Shown: positions 22,302-33,620, counted from the first letter of the stretch. The stretch: DNA of 64,000 nucleotides from Coniferiporia sulphurascens (GCA_002794785.1 NBBA01000001.1:1488001-1552000), one strand, 5' to 3'. Notes: generated by a model from the sequence alone, not told the origin. Numbers and translations are program-made.

Positions 22302-23499
22302 TTTTTTATTTTATTTTTTATTTTTTATTTTATTTTATTATTCCTGCAGTATTACATAATTACAAGCTGCCCCCCCCTTCGAGGGGGGCCCTAACTACAT
22401 AACAACAGAGGCACCTGTCATTGCGCATTGTGCAAAAATAGGCGGGGGCTCTGCTCCCTAAGGGTGCCGATGTGTGAAGAACCCCTATTTAGTAGGAAAA
22501 AGAAGATATGAGGGAGGGATACATATCGCTATGAACAAACCAGGTGGATGACGGCAGGTTAAAGTAAGAAGCTTAGAAGTGAAAAGGGAGGGTGAGAGCG
22601 CCAGCTGAGATGTATCATGTGGGAGTCCGAAAGGCAGGTGTTTTACTTGAGTGGAAAGGGGGGGAGCATACCTGATAGCTCCAAAAGGGCTGGGTCTGAG
22701 TCCTGGGTTCGAGGTCCGAGCATACAATGCATGTAGTCCTGTAGGAGGTCCAAGTCCATATCTTCATCAGTTGGGTGTCTGTCTAGGTCCATCGTGGCAA
22801 AAGATAGCCGGATGGCCCCTGCGGCTCGTTCGGAGAGGCGGTTGAGGTGCCCTGTTAGCCTTAGCCAGCAGCACAGAACTGGGAGGCGGTTTTCGTCTGC
22901 CCACTCAGAGTGGTGGGTTGGAAGAGGGTCCCGAGGTGGCCATACGCGTCGTATCCAAGGTTGGAAGGTGCTACAGCTGCCTAAAATGTGGGTGGTCGAC
23001 TGCACAGGCCATGGGGGGTGGTTGTGCCACCTGCAGTGTGAGATCAAGCCATGTCGATGCCGGTAGGCTGAGTCAAAACTCAGCCAGTAGCCCCCATAGG
23101 GACCGGCTCGACAGAGGACTTGAGCGACTGCCGATAGCTCACTTCATGGGTGGTCGACTGAGTGTATGAGCAGCTTCCTGGGTCGGCGAGAGAGGAGGCC
23201 ATGTACTGCCAGGTATTTGTTGGCAGTTGAGGTGAGGGGGCAGGCTAGTGAGAGGGTCCACCTGTCCATAAGCATGCAGATGGCGACTTCTTTTAGTGTG
23301 GAGGTGGAGGGTTTAAGGTCGGATGGAGGGAGCTCAGTCGCCAGTTTCGCTTCCGCATCGGCCCATTCATTGCCGGGGATGTCCGAGTGACTGGGGCACC
23401 ATATGAAGTGAATGGCGAGCTGGGGGTACGAGTCCAGCAGAGTTTCCACACCCACTTTCCAGATGTGAAGGAGGTGGGCACTGGGGCAGCTGCCCATGT
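22302..23499 (-). mobile_element. E9: 5'-truncated LINE inside ORF1 of E8, 15-bp TSD
   Basis: The TSD TAGGCCATCTCCATG is perfect at 22287-22301 and 23500-23514. The insert has the T-rich complement of an A-rich tail, the hairpin near 22368-22390, a lineage-B-type 3'UTR and the ORF2 C-terminus. The 5' end is truncated inside RNase H at GAHLLHIW (23480s). Size and structure are classic for target-primed reverse transcription. It is younger than E8. Confidence 0.93.
22643..23499 (-). pseudogene. ORF2 3' fragment of E9 (RNase H end and C-terminus)
   Basis: The minus strand encodes AHLLHIWKVGVETLLDSYPQLAIHF, PGNEWADAEAKLATELPPSD, and the C-terminal SELSAVAQVLCRAGPYGGYWLS and HCRWHNHPPWPVQ blocks, ending LPPFPLK and TAA. 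A TGA occurs in VDHP-stop-SELSAV, near 23144, where sisters have an Arg codon. Confidence 0.85.
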
Positions 23500-24214
23500 T
23501 AGGCCATCTCCATGTTGCGGGAGACGATGTGCTGGGGGTCCTTCTTGTCCCTAATGACGCCTGCAATGGTTTGCTGAAGGTTCCAGAAGAGGTCCCCTAC
23601 AAACTGGGCGGTGGCCATATTGGTCTCAGCGATGTTGGTGCGGAGGGTCTTCCGGTTGAAGTCCTCCAAGGCATGGGAGATGGCATACATAAAGCCTGCC
23701 GTGTGCGGCTTGAACTGGTCTCGAGGGTGGGGGCGGGGGGTGTGCGGGGAGAGGCTCTCTGCGGAGCGCTTGTGGGTGAGCGGCGGTGAGGGAGTATGCG
23801 GGTTCTCAAGGATGTCCTCCATCGTGCCCAACTTGTTGGAGCCGGCCGGGTGGTTGGAGCCTTCGGAGGGGGGATGGCTGATGTGCGCAAAGGAGCGAGT
23901 AAACTCTGTGTTCAAGACGCCAATAGACGGGGATGGTGCGAGCTGGAGGGCATCTGGAGACGACGCTGGGAGGCCTGGGTCGATTTGGGCGGGGGTGGGG
24001 GTCGTGCCGTGCAGAGCAGCGGCGACGTTGCCAGCGGCCACCCAATTGGCAGCGGCCCTGGCAGCCCTGTCCGCATCGGTGCTGGCTGATGAGGGAGGTG
24101 GGAGGGGTGGTTGAGTCGAACATAGAGCATTTCTGTATCCACTGGGGTTCGACATGGGGGAGTTTTAGCTGCCCACACTAGTTGATGGTGGTGGTTACTG
24201 GTCAAGAAGGATGG

Positions 24215-26732
24215 TTTTGCACAGCCTGGAGGTGGTTAACCAGAGTTTTTTGGTGGTGGCCATGGTACCAGACCGGTGCTCCCCATGTCAGGATGGAGCG
24301 TATGCAGGAGGTGTAAAGGCGATGAAGGAGGAGGGCCGATATGCCGCATTGGGTGTTACCCAGGATGCGGAGTGTGGCGAGGGTGGAGAGCCCCTTGGAG
24401 CGCATTCGCTCAACATGGGGCTTGAAGGAGAGGCCCGGGTCCCACCATATCCCCAGCCACCTGAGTGGGATTGAGGGGCGGATTAGGGTGTTAGGGTCGA
24501 CCTGTACTCCGGCGGTGTCCCAGCCGTTATAGCCGGTACGTTGCCGGGGGGGTGGAAGTGGAGGCATTCCGTCTTGGCAGCTTTGATGTTGAGACCAATG
24601 GTGCCGAAGAGGGTGTCGAGTTGTTGGTAGGCGCATGCGAGCTCGCGGCAATTGGATGCTACTGAGGGACCTACGCATATCAGTAAATGGTCGTCAACAT
24701 ATGCCAGGGCCGTGGTGCCAGCTTGGTGAAAGCGCCAGAGGACCACTCCTGCAAATATTGTTGACAAGATGGGGGAGACTGGCAATCCTTGGGGGGTGCC
24801 AAGGTTGGGTTTAGGGGCGGTTGGGAGGGTGGTGCCATTGAAGGCGACTGCAACCTGCTGATCCGTCATGAAGGACAAGCACCAGTTGGCCATATCTGGT
24901 GTGCAACTGAGGTCCAACAGTTGTTGGTGGAGGAGCTGTGGGTGCACCGAGTCGAAGAAACCCTGGATGTCGACCGCAAGGATCGAGCACACAAGGCCCT
25001 CTGAGTGGGCGCATTCCGCAATCTGTAGGAGGTGTTGGGCAGCATCATAGACCAAATGGCCCTGACGCCCCCCATATTGGTTGGGTGGCAACCAGTTTCT
25101 CGTATTCGCGAGGTACTGGAGCCGGTTAGCTATTATCTTTTCAAGGAGTTTCCCGAGGGTCTCCTCGAGGGTGATGGGCTGGTATGAACACAGCGAAAAG
25201 GGGTCCTTCTTGTTTGGCTTCCTGAGCATTACCACCTTTGCCGCCTGCCAGCACTCGGGGTGGTGCCCCAAGCGTAGACAGTTGTTGAAAAGTGTAAGTA
25301 TCTCATCGGGGTAGGCATCCACCACCCATTTCAAGGGGCGGCAACCTATTCCCAAGAGGCCCAGAGCCAACAAGTTGGATGTGTCGGCCAGTGCCCCCGT
25401 AAGCTCCGTAAGGAGTATGGGCAGGGCAGCTGGTTGGGGTGGTGGCGGTGGGGTGTGGGCCGCTGTCTGGGGTGGTGGGGGCATAAAGAAGGTTTCACAA
25501 AAAAGCTCACCTTTCTCGTCATCCATTTGGGTGAAGGTGCCGTCTCGCCGTTTCAGCGATGGGATGGGGGTGGGTCGGTTGCCAAGGCCGCACTTGGCCC
25601 AGTTCCAGATGTTGGAGGCGTCCGCTTCCGATGCCTGGTCCGCATAGAATTGCCATTTGGCTGTCCGTATGCCCCTTTTAAAGGCTCTTCTTGCTGCTGT
25701 GCACTGGAGGGGGGTGGTTGCTGTTGTAATGGCGGCTAGTAGGGTCTTGCAGTGGGGTGACCACCACGGGACTTCTGTTTTCGATGGCTTTGAGAGGTGG
25801 GTGAACGGCTGAAGGGCGGCAACCATGGAGTCGATAACTGCCTTGGCTTTGATGTCCAGAGCATGGGTGTCGTGCCCCAGAAGACCAAGGGCTAGTTCAA
25901 GGAGAGGGAAGGCAATGTCAGTCCATTCCTCCTTGTCAGCTGCGAGTAGCCGGTGTGTCTTTAGGACAGGAGGGGGGGGCCGAAATGGCACTGACCAGCA
26001 TAGGATGGCGTGGTCGGACAGCGGTGAAGGGTCGGATGTGGCCGAATCTAGTATAGAGTCGGGGTTGACTGGGGGTGGGGCCCAGATCATGTCAATTGGG
26101 CACTGACAGTGATTGCCATCAGGCCGAGAGTCAGAGTCAGGGAGATGGGCAGGCGCCAGGCCATGCCCACAAAAGAAGTCGTCGAGGGGTTGCGCCCCCA
26201 AGTCATCCCGTTGTGGGACGGAGAAGTCGGACCATGTGTGGTGGCAACGGTTGAAGTCGCCAGCCACGAGTAGTGTGGTGGCTAGCACTGAGGGGAGTGA
26301 GAATAGAAAGGACTCACCTGGGTACTGGGGGGGGGTGTTCTCTCGGTCCGGGGGGTGCATGCCGTAGTAATTGCACACCCAGAGGGTGAGTTGGGATCGT
26401 ATCTCCACCGTCAATATGTCGGTACCATAGGGTGCGGCTCCGAGGATTGACCAGGAGGTAGGGGGGAGGGCTCTGGATACATACATGACTACTCGAGGGT
26501 GAGCCTCTGGTGGTAGTACCAGTATGTAGCCTGGGATGGTGGGGACGTTAAGGACTGGGGTGCTGGTTGGGTCAGTGAGTGATGGCTGCAGGCCTATTTG
26601 ATACCAAGGTGGTTCCTGGATAAGGATTAGGTGCAGAGGGGAGGGGTCAGTTGTAAGGACAGGGATTAGGGAATGTATCACCGCTAGGGAGTGGGCAGTG
26701 TTCCACTGCATGATAGTGATCGTCTCTATCAT
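24215..26732 (-). pseudogene. ORF2 N-terminal two-thirds of E10 (EN-RT), longest open ORF2
   Basis: ATG at 26732 starts MIETITIMQWNTAHS. The frame is open for 749 codons to 24483. EN: QEPPWYQ, CNYYGMHPPD, GDFNRCHHTW, CPIDMIW, LSDHAIL. RT: PITLEETLGKLLEKIIANRLQ, NQYGGRQGH, LAVDIQGFFDSVH, GTPQGLPVSPILSTIF (Ser to Leu) and YVDDHLLICVG. A frameshift near 24540, in the HFHPPG region, leads into the frame that encodes WLGIWWDPGLSFKPHVERMRSKGLS. The C-run after PFR is 8 long, keeping the frame; E18 and E22 have 7. Confidence 0.88.
26712..26732 (-). promoter_or_regulatory. ATGA overlap and start-codon inverted repeat (E10)
   Basis: The ORF1 TGA and ORF2 ATG overlap at 26732-26729. The arms are GATAGAGA and TCACTATC (one mismatch in 8) on the minus strand, enclosing CGA. 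Confidence 0.6.
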
Positions 26733-27674
26733 ATTTCCTCCATCTGGTCATTGGTAGGGTCGGCGGCGAGGGCCTCTTCGATTTGGCAGTACCGCCTCTT
26801 CTTGGGGCATGCCGGCAGGGTGGTGGGGTGGTCGCCCTTGCAATTGTTGCACAGGTGGGGGTGGGGACATGTGTTGCCTTCGGGCACTGCATCAGTAGCG
26901 CAGTGGGCGCACGATTTGCGATGATTGCGGGTCAAGTGGGCACCTGCACAATCCGCGCAACATGGTTGGGCTTGGCAGCCCTTGGTTCCATGGCCGAGGC
27001 CCTGACACTGCTCACATTGGGTGAGGGTGGGGTGGACGGGTGGAACTGACAGTCGGAGGGAGGAAACATCCAGACACGTGGCCTCTTGAGGAGGCATTCA
27101 TGGATGGACCCATCGGGGTTGATGAAGGAGAAGACCACTGGGCACCTGTTGAGAGTCGGCAGGTGGTCCTCGGTGGTGGCAAAGTGGGGGGTGACTACGA
27201 AGTCGAGGTTGTGGAGAGCCGGGTTGTGTCGGATTTCAGCCATAAGGGCCTTCTCAGTGATGGTGTGTCCATTCTGGCCAAACAGGAAGTCTTTGCAGGG
27301 CACCATGGAGATGCGGAGGGCGGACCGGGGGCGGACTCTGGAGGGGGTTAGCGAGAACGCAGTGGGGATGTTAATCCCTGCTGCAATACACTCCGTGCAC
27401 ATGTGGGATGCATACGCCATGGAATGATGATCAATGATCGTTTCTGTGGTCGGGTTAGCCGAGGATGGGCGTGCCGCGAATGTGGTCACGATGTTCCCCT
27501 TTACGTTGTAGGAAGAGGAGAGGACCAGAACTTGGTCTGTGGTGGGGAGGGAAGCAAAGAACTCACGGGACATTTTGGTCATGGCCATTGCTGACTTCTG
27601 GTTTTCGGCCTGTATGCCTACTGTGGGGGTGAGGACCAAGGTTGGGTCCTTGGCGTACATGGTGGGGGATGGGG
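26729..27674 (-). pseudogene. ORF1 C-terminal half of E10 (lineage-B Gag-like)
   Basis: The minus strand encodes TMYAKDPTLVLTPTVGIQ, MSREFFASLPTTDQVLVLSSSYNVKGN, RVRPRSALRISMVPCKDFLFGQNGHTITEKALMAE, and the zinc knuckles CEQCQGLGHGTKGC, CADCAGAHLTRNHRKSC and CNNCKGDHPTTLPAC. A frame change near the first knuckle (about 27045) separates two open parts. The N-terminal half is missing at the SINE border. Confidence 0.82.
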
Positions 27675-27994
27675 GAAAAACCTCCCACCCTGTGAACAGG
27701 GGGGAAGCCCGACCTCCCAGTTGCCTGGGTTCCATGCTCCGACTGCACATGGATGGTCTGCCTGTGGGACCCTTTGGGTGAGAAGGAAACCCCACCCATG
27801 GGAATCCCTAATGGCCCGGGGTAGGCCGAGGGGTGCGGCATCAGTGGTTTAGTCATACGCACTTCGTCAAACCGGCAGGCATTTTCCGGCAGGTGCCTGA
27901 TTCCGGGTTCAAAGGGGAGTCGAACCCCAATCCTGAACGGTAGCCAAACTTGGACACTCAGTGCGTGCCGGACCACTGCACCATTGCAGCCCCC
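27675..27994 (-). repeat. tRNA-derived SINE with box A, box B and T-run terminator
   Basis: On the minus strand the head starts GGGGCTGCAATGG. It has an A-box-like TGGTGCAGTGG (27983-27973) and a perfect B box GGTTCGACTCC (27926-27916) inside a GGGG/CCCC T-arm. The box spacing is longer than in a class I tRNA. The acceptor stem does not close, so this is not a working tRNA gene. A tRNA-unrelated body of about 230 bp follows, then TTTTT at 27679-27675, a possible Pol III terminator. It lies between E10 and E11; no TSD is visible. Confidence 0.72.
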
Positions 27995-30509
27995 GGCTCT
28001 GGGCCTCTCGGGAATAGGCTACCGCCCCCTGAAATGGGTGGTGGACGCCTACCCCAACGAGATACTCACACTTTTCAATGACTGTCTGTGCTTGGGCTAT
28101 CACCTGGAGTGCTGGTGGGCAGCAAAAGTTGTGATGCTCAGGAAACTGAACAAGAAGGACCCATTCTTGCTGTGTTCATACCAGCCCATCACCCTCGAGG
28201 AGACCCTAGGGAAGCTCCTGGAGAAAATTATTGCTAACCGGCTCCAGTTCCTCACTAACACGTGGGACTGGCTGCCACCTAATCAGTACGGGGGGCGCCA
28301 AGGCCATTCGGTCTATGACACCGCCCAACACCTCTTACAGATTGCAGAGCGTGCCCACTCGGAGGGCCGTGTCTGTTCAGTCCTAGCAGTTGACATTCAG
28401 GGCTTCTTCGACTCAGTACACCCCCACCTCCTCCACCGACAACTGTTGGATCTCGGCTGTGCCCCGGACATGGCCAACTGGTGCCTATCCTTCATGACGG
28501 ATCGGCGGGTTGCTGTCTCCTTCGATGGCACCACCCTCCCTACCACCCCTAAACCCGACCTCGGCACCCCACAGGGTTCGCCTGTTTCCCCCATCTTATC
28601 AACGATATTTGCGGGGTGGTCCTCCGGCACTTTCAACAAGCCGGCACCACCGCCCTGGCATATGTTGATGACCATTTACTTATCTGCGTAGGCCCCTCCA
28701 TGGCATCCAACTGCCACGTGCTCACCCGTGCATACCAACAACTCGACACCCTCTTTGGCACTATTGGTCTCAACATCGAAGCTGCCAAGATGGAATGCCT
28801 CCACTTCCACCCCCCAGCGACAAACTGGCTATGAAGGCTGGGACACGGCCAGGGTCCAGGTCGACCCCAACACCCTGGTCCGCCCCTCAATCCCCCTCTG
28901 GTGGTTGGGAATATGGTGGGACCCAGGCCTCTCCTTCAAGCCCCATGTTGAGCGCATGCGCTCCAAGGGACTCTCCACCCTCACCACTCTCCGCATATTA
29001 GGCAACACACAATGTGGTATTTCGGCCCTCCTCCTCCGCCGCCTGTACACCTCCTGCGTCCGCTCCGTGCTTACATGGGGGGCACCGGTATGGTACCATG
29101 GCCGCTGCCAAAAAACCTTGGAAAACCATCTACAGGCCGTGCAAAACACGGCTTGCAGATGGATTTTAGGTGTCTTTAAAGGCACCTCACCTTATTCCAC
29201 CAATTTTCTCTGCTCCATTCCCCCTCTTTCTTTCTACTTCGAATATATAAAGACGATACATTCCCTATGCCTATGGCGAACCCCCCACTCTATCGGCCAT
29301 AAACTTTTCAAAAACGTAGCTAATAGACCTTTCACCCTTTCTTTGCAGGTCTGAGCCCCCAGGGTTCAACAGGTCCCAGCATACATGCATCCCCCATGGA
29401 TGGACCCTCTGGCCTTCACAAAAGACCATGTTCACTTCACCACCCCCATCACCCCAGTTAGCACCGACACCCGGAAGTCATTCGTGGCAGCCGCACACCA
29501 ACTAGGCCTCACCCCACATGTACAGGTTTTCACCGATGGCTCCCACATTGACAATAAGTCAGGCTCGGCCATCTGTGCCATGCTGGGCCTCACCAGACTC
29601 CGGTCACGACGACTGGAGTCCCCCACCTGCGCCACAGCCACAGACGCCGAGGAATTTTCTCTCACTATGGCCCCAGGCTGGGCAGCACGCCACCTCCCAG
29701 CACAATTGCGTGTCGCATCGGACATCTTCTTCCTGTCCGATTCGCTGACTGCTCTTCACCTTTTCCACACCTGGGCTGCCGCCCCTGGTGCCCACCTCCT
29801 ACACATCTGGAAAGTGGGTGTGGAGACTCTGCTAGACTCGTACCCCCAACTCACCATACATTTTGTATGGTGCCCCAGACACTCGGACATCCCTGGAAAT
29901 GAATGGGCTGATACAGAAGTCAAGTTGGCGACAGAGCTCCCCTCATCCGACCTCAAACCCTCCACCTCTGCACTAAAAGAAGCCGCCATCTGCACCCTTA
30001 TGGAACGATGGACACTCTCATTAGCCCCCCCCTAGCCTCGACCACAGATAAATACTTAGCAGTCCAGGGCCTTCCCTCACGCCGACCTCGAAAGCTCCTC
30101 ATGCATTTGGTTGACCACCCATGAAATGAGCTATCCGCAGTCACTCAGGTCCTCTGCCGCACCAGTCCCTATGGGGGATACTGGCTGAGTTTTGACTCAG
30201 CCTACTGCCACAGGCATGGCCTGATTTCGCACTGCAGATGGCACAACCACCCCCCCTGGCCTGCGCAGTTCAACCGCCCACATCCTCGGCGGCTGCAGTA
30301 CATTCCATCTGTGGATACGACGTGTGTGGCCACCACAAGACCCTCTCCCAGTTCATCACTCAGAGTGGGCTGATGAAAACCACCTCCTGGTTCTGCGCTG
30401 CTGGCTAAAGCTGACAGGGCATCTCAACCGCCTTTCTGACTGCACCGCAGGCGCCATCCGGTTGTCTTATGCCACAATGGACCTTGATGGACACCCAACC
30501 AACAAAGAT

Positions 30510-32105
30510 TTTTTTTTTATTTAATTATATTATTCCTGCAGTATTACATAATTACAAGCCGCCCCCCCGAAGGGGGGGCCCTTAACTACATAACAATGGA
30601 GGCGCCCGTCATTGTGCATCACACAAAACTGGGTGGGGGCTCTGCTCCCCGAAGGGTGCCAGAGTGGGAAGGGCCCCTATTTAGTAAGAATCATAATGGG
30701 AGGGAGGAATACATATCGCTACAAACAAACCAAGCGGATGAGGGCAGGTTTAAAGTAAGAAGCTTAGAAGTGGAAAGGGAGGGCCAGAATTAAAGGGCGC
30801 CCTTGCAGGACCCCACTATGCATACACCTTCCTCATGACATAGATGCCTGGCCGGTAGGACTTATACCCGACACGCTGTCCTCTACGGCATGCTGGATTG
30901 GGAAGGGTGTGCCGTGCCAGGGAGACATTCCGAGTGGGGGTCATGGCGCCATAGGCACTACCCCACCCATTGGGTGCCCCCCCTACCCTACACATTCCCC
31001 CCCTTACCCCGCTTTCCATTGTAGAGTGCCGCTAGTTTCTGGGAATCAACTTAAGCACGCAATAGGACTTACTCCTATGCACACCCATGCCAGATTTAGT
31101 GCTCTGGAGCCAGTGGAGGGAACTATCCCCCACCACTACAGCTCACTCCATAATGGAGGGGTTTCCTAGTCCCCCCTGGAGTTTCCTGTTCCCCAGCACA
31201 TGCTTCAGAGCCCCGAGGGGGAATACTCAGGCACAAGGCCTGCTTCTGGATCTGCAATGTACCAGAGTTGACGTGTTGCTGTCGCTTGGACCCCAGCGCT
31301 TGTTACAGCCGCCAGGGAGTCCACTCCGACTAACCACCTCTCGAGGGGTACCAGCATCCTTCCTATTTTGATTCAGAGAGGGCCAGCTACCAGGGACTTC
31401 CCATGACTGCTAGGTGAGCCCCAGCATTGTCCCCCCAAGAGGCCCATGGTGGCCTGTCGCTTTCGCATCGGCTGGTTCTTACCACAACGCCATGTGTTAT
31501 GAAGCCCCTATCTCCTTATAGCAGCTAGTGCCATCATCAGAGACCCTTTCAGGATTTGGGGTGGCCGTTTTTATGGTTTGTCATGCCAAGGACAATGCGG
31601 CCCCAGGATTTTTAAGTCCCGACCCGAAGGTCAGATCCGAGTTTCCCCGAACCTGAGGTCTCCCGACCAAAGCCAACCGCTGAAGGGCAGAGGGTTACCC
31701 CCCCCTGCGTGGGTGTGGGGATGTTAACATCGTGTCCCCTCCCAACTGACAGGCATGTGCCCCTTGCGCTGCCGAGAGGCGGACCAGCAAGCATGCCATC
31801 CTCGAGAAGGTCAGTGCAGATGTGAGAGAGGATCATCCTCACTGAGTCTCCCCCCCCAAGAGGATATTAACAACGGGTCCTCATGCCAGCCGGCGAATGC
31901 AAGCACCCGTCTCCCACCATCCAGCGACGCCGCTACAGCGCCTCGGTGACCGGCCAGCTGCCCTCCCTATAAGGGTGGGCAGTCGGAGAGCCTTCTCTCA
32001 TGTTGCCCCAGTAGTATACCAGAGTGAGACATGGGTTTCTGCGACTGACCAGAGACGACCCCAGAGCAAAGGTGAGATGGTGGTGGTAAGAGGACAAGAA
32101 GGATG
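30510..32105 (-). mobile_element. E12: chimeric non-autonomous LINE-derived element with 14-bp TSD
   Basis: The flanking duplication CAACCAAcaAAGAT / CAACCAAtgAAGAT (30496-30509 and 32106-32119; 12 of 14 identical) marks one retroposed unit. Its 3' part (30510-30787) is the LINE tail, hairpin and 3'UTR. Its 5' end, read on the minus strand from 32105, is ATCCTTCTTG then TTACCACCACCATCT, like the type-C 5' end of E5. The 1.28 kb between them (30788-32070) has no LINE similarity and no long frame. It thus looks like an SVA- or HAL1-like passenger that borrows LINE ends and is mobilised in trans. Confidence 0.72.
30788..32070 (-). other. Internal unique region of E12, non-coding
   Basis: There is no open frame longer than about 95 codons on either strand and no similarity to ORF1 or ORF2 that I can see. 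A related motif pair is visible: GGATGTTAACATCGTGTCC near 31720 and GGATATTAACAACGGGTCC near 31862. A short inverted repeat, CTGCCCTCCCTATAAGGGTGGGCAG, lies near 31958-31982. The base composition is mixed, less C-rich than LINE coding sequence. It could be a captured host transcript or an older repeat. Confidence 0.55.
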
Positions 32106-32289
32106 CAACCAATGAAGATATGGACTTGGACCTCTTACAGGAATACATGTGTCGTATGCTTGGACCCCAAACCCAGGACTCGGACCCAGCCCTTTTGGAG
32201 CTATCAGGTACGCTCCCTCCTTTCCCGCTCGAGTAATGCCTGCCTTTTGAACTCCCACATGATACGTCTTGGCCGGCACTCTTGCCCTC

Positions 32290-33620
32290 TTTTTTTTTTT
32301 TTTTTTTAAATTATTCCTGCAGTATTACATAATTACAAGCTGCCCCCCCCGAAGGGGGGGGCCCTAACTACATAACAATGGAGGCGCCCATCATCGCACA
32401 ACATGTGAAACTGGGTGGGGGCCCTGCTCCCTGAAGGGTGCCAAGGTGGGAAGGGCCCCTATTTAGTGGAAGGGGAAGAGAAGGAGAGAGGAATACATTT
32501 CGCTATGACAAAACCAAGCAGGTGAGGGCAGGTAATGGGGGTAGCTTAGAATTGGAAAGGGAGGGCAAGAGCACCGGCCGTGACATACGCGGGAGAGTCC
32601 GAAAGGCGGTCACAGAGCAGAGGAAAGGGGAGGAAGCACACCTGAAAGCTCCAAGAGAGCTGGGTCTGGGTCCTGGGAACAGGGTCCAAGCATACGACTC
32701 ATGTAATCCCGGAGGAGGTCCAGGTCCATATCTTCGTCGGTCGGGTGTCCCTCCAGCTCCATCGCGGTGAAGGCCAGGCAGATGGTGGCGGAGGTGCGGT
32801 CAGAGAGGTGGGTCATGTATCCTGTCAGCTTTAGCCAGTGATGCAGAGCCTGGAGGCAGTTTTCATCGGCCCACTCGGTGTGGTGGGTCAGGAGAGGGTC
32901 ACATGGTGGCCAGACCTTACAGATCCATGGCCGGAAAGAACGGCAGCCGCCCAGGACGTGGGCAGTGGATTGGGCTGGCCAGGGGGGATGGTTGTGCCAT
33001 CAGCAGTGTGAGATCAGACCATGCCTGCATTGGTAGACTGAGTCAAAGCTCAGCCAGTAGCCCCCGTAGGGACCGGCATGGCAGAGGATCTGGGCAGCTG
33101 CCGAGAGCTCTTTTCGTGGGTGGTCGACTGAGTGCGTTAGCAGCTTACAGGGTCGGCGGGATGGGGCTCCATTGACCACAAGGTATTTGTCAGCAGTCGA
33201 GGCTAGAGGGTGGGCAAGTGAGAGTGACCATCATTCCATCAGAGTGTTGATGATGGCCTCTTTCAGTGCGGAGGTGGAGGGTGCAAGGGAGGATGGGAGT
33301 AGGTTGGTGGCAAACTTGGCCTCGCTGTTGGCCCATTCATTCCCGGGGATGTCCGAGTGACCCAGGCACCAAACGAAGTGAACGGAGAGATCCGGATATG
33401 AGTCCAAGAGGGTCTGGACCCCAGCCTTCCATTGATGAAGGAGATGGGTGCCTGGAACCGGCGCCCATGTACGGATAAGGTGGAGGGCCGTCAGCGAATC
33501 AGACAAGAAGAAGACGTCTGATGCGACAGGCAGTAACTCCCAGAGGTGGTGTGCGGCCCATGTTGGAGCGGAGGTGAGGGAGAAGATCTCCATGTCCATG
33601 GCGGTGGCACAGGTGGGGGG
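32290..33620 (-). mobile_element. E13: 5'-truncated LINE in the 3'UTR of E11, 11-bp TSD
   Basis: CTCTTGCCCTC is perfect at 32279-32289 and 33621-33631. The left end is a T-run (A tail complement) followed by CCTGCAGTATTACATAATTAC and the hairpin near 32343-32363. It is truncated inside RNase H (DMEIFSLTSAPT region). The sequence is of the lineage-A 3' type (LHQWKAGVQTLLDSYPDLSVHF). Confidence 0.92.
32610..33620 (-). pseudogene. ORF2 3' fragment of E13 (RNase H and C-terminus)
   Basis: The minus strand encodes MDMEIFSLTSAPTWAAHHLWELLPVASDVFFLSDSLTALHL, HFVWCLGHSDIPGNEWANSEAKF (the last catalytic Asp is Asn), then a break at about 33231. The C-terminal blocks follow in other frames, including GGYWLSFDSVY and WPAQSTAHVLGGC, ending SGVLPPLSSAL at 32610. 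It is decayed by stops and shifts. Confidence 0.8.

Larger units (their letters stand above)
20928..24155 (-). pseudogene. ORF1 (Gag-like) of E8, split by E9, one internal stop
   Basis: ATG at 24155 begins MSNPSGYRNALCSTQPPLP. The first part is open to the E9 insertion at 23515. The second part resumes at 22301 and ends at 20928. A TGA at 22091-22089 lies in SIS-stop-QVSTL, where E3 and E7 have Arg or Gln codons. E15 has the same stop at the same codon. The zinc knuckles (CEHCQGLGHGTRGC and so on) are preserved. The N-terminal half differs from E3 around DRAAAKF (here NIAETNMATAQF), defining an A2 sublineage shared with E15. Confidence 0.85.
16607..24214 (-). mobile_element. E8: full-length lineage-A LINE, minus strand
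   Basis: The 5' end (complement of CCTTCTTGACCAGTAACCACC) is at 24214 and the 3' hairpin and tail are at 16607-16690. Without E9 and one TSD copy it measures about 6.4 kb, the same as E3. ORF1 has a TGA that is also found in E15, and RNase H has FTNGS instead of FTDGS, again as in E15 and E16. The flanks are E7 on the left and lineage-B E10 on the right, with no visible TSD. Confidence 0.88.
24215..27674 (-). mobile_element. E10: lineage-B LINE fragment (ORF1 C-terminus, EN, RT)
   Basis: It runs on the minus strand from ORF1 at TMYAKDPTLVLTP (27674) to the post-RT region at 24215, where the 5' end of E8 starts. The ORF1/ORF2 junction and a 749-codon ORF2 stretch are the longest lineage-B coding sequence here. 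Its 5' side is cut at the SINE boundary and its 3' side by E8. Confidence 0.82.
27995..32236 (+). pseudogene. ORF2 of E11 (RT-RNase H-C-terminus), interrupted by E12
   Basis: RT motifs: ITLEETLGKLLEKIIANRLQF, NQYGGRQGHSVYD, LAVDIQGFFDSVH, GTPQGSPVSPILSTIFAG, then a frameshift near 28612 and YVDDHLLICVG. A second shift near 28815 precedes VDPNTLVRPSIPLWWLGIWWDPG. RNase H has FTDGSHIDNKSG intact, DAEEFSLTMA, DSLTALHLF and NEWADTEVK. A shift occurs in the C-run near 30030, and a TGA in VDHP-stop-NEL near 30122. After E12 the frame ends LLELSGTLPPFPLE with TAA at 32234-32236. Confidence 0.85.

Noticed and set aside
24483..26732. The 749-codon frame as an intact ORF2
   Set aside because: It ends by a frameshift before the post-RT region, and RNase H and the C-terminus are missing; the family ORF2 is about 1335 codons.
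27900..27994. A functional tRNA gene
   Set aside because: Box A and box B are present, but the acceptor ends do not pair and the spacing is long; it fits a SINE head better.
30788..32070. A host gene between LINE pieces
   Set aside because: There is no frame longer than about 95 codons, and the segment lies inside a unit bounded by one TSD and LINE ends, so it travelled as part of E12.
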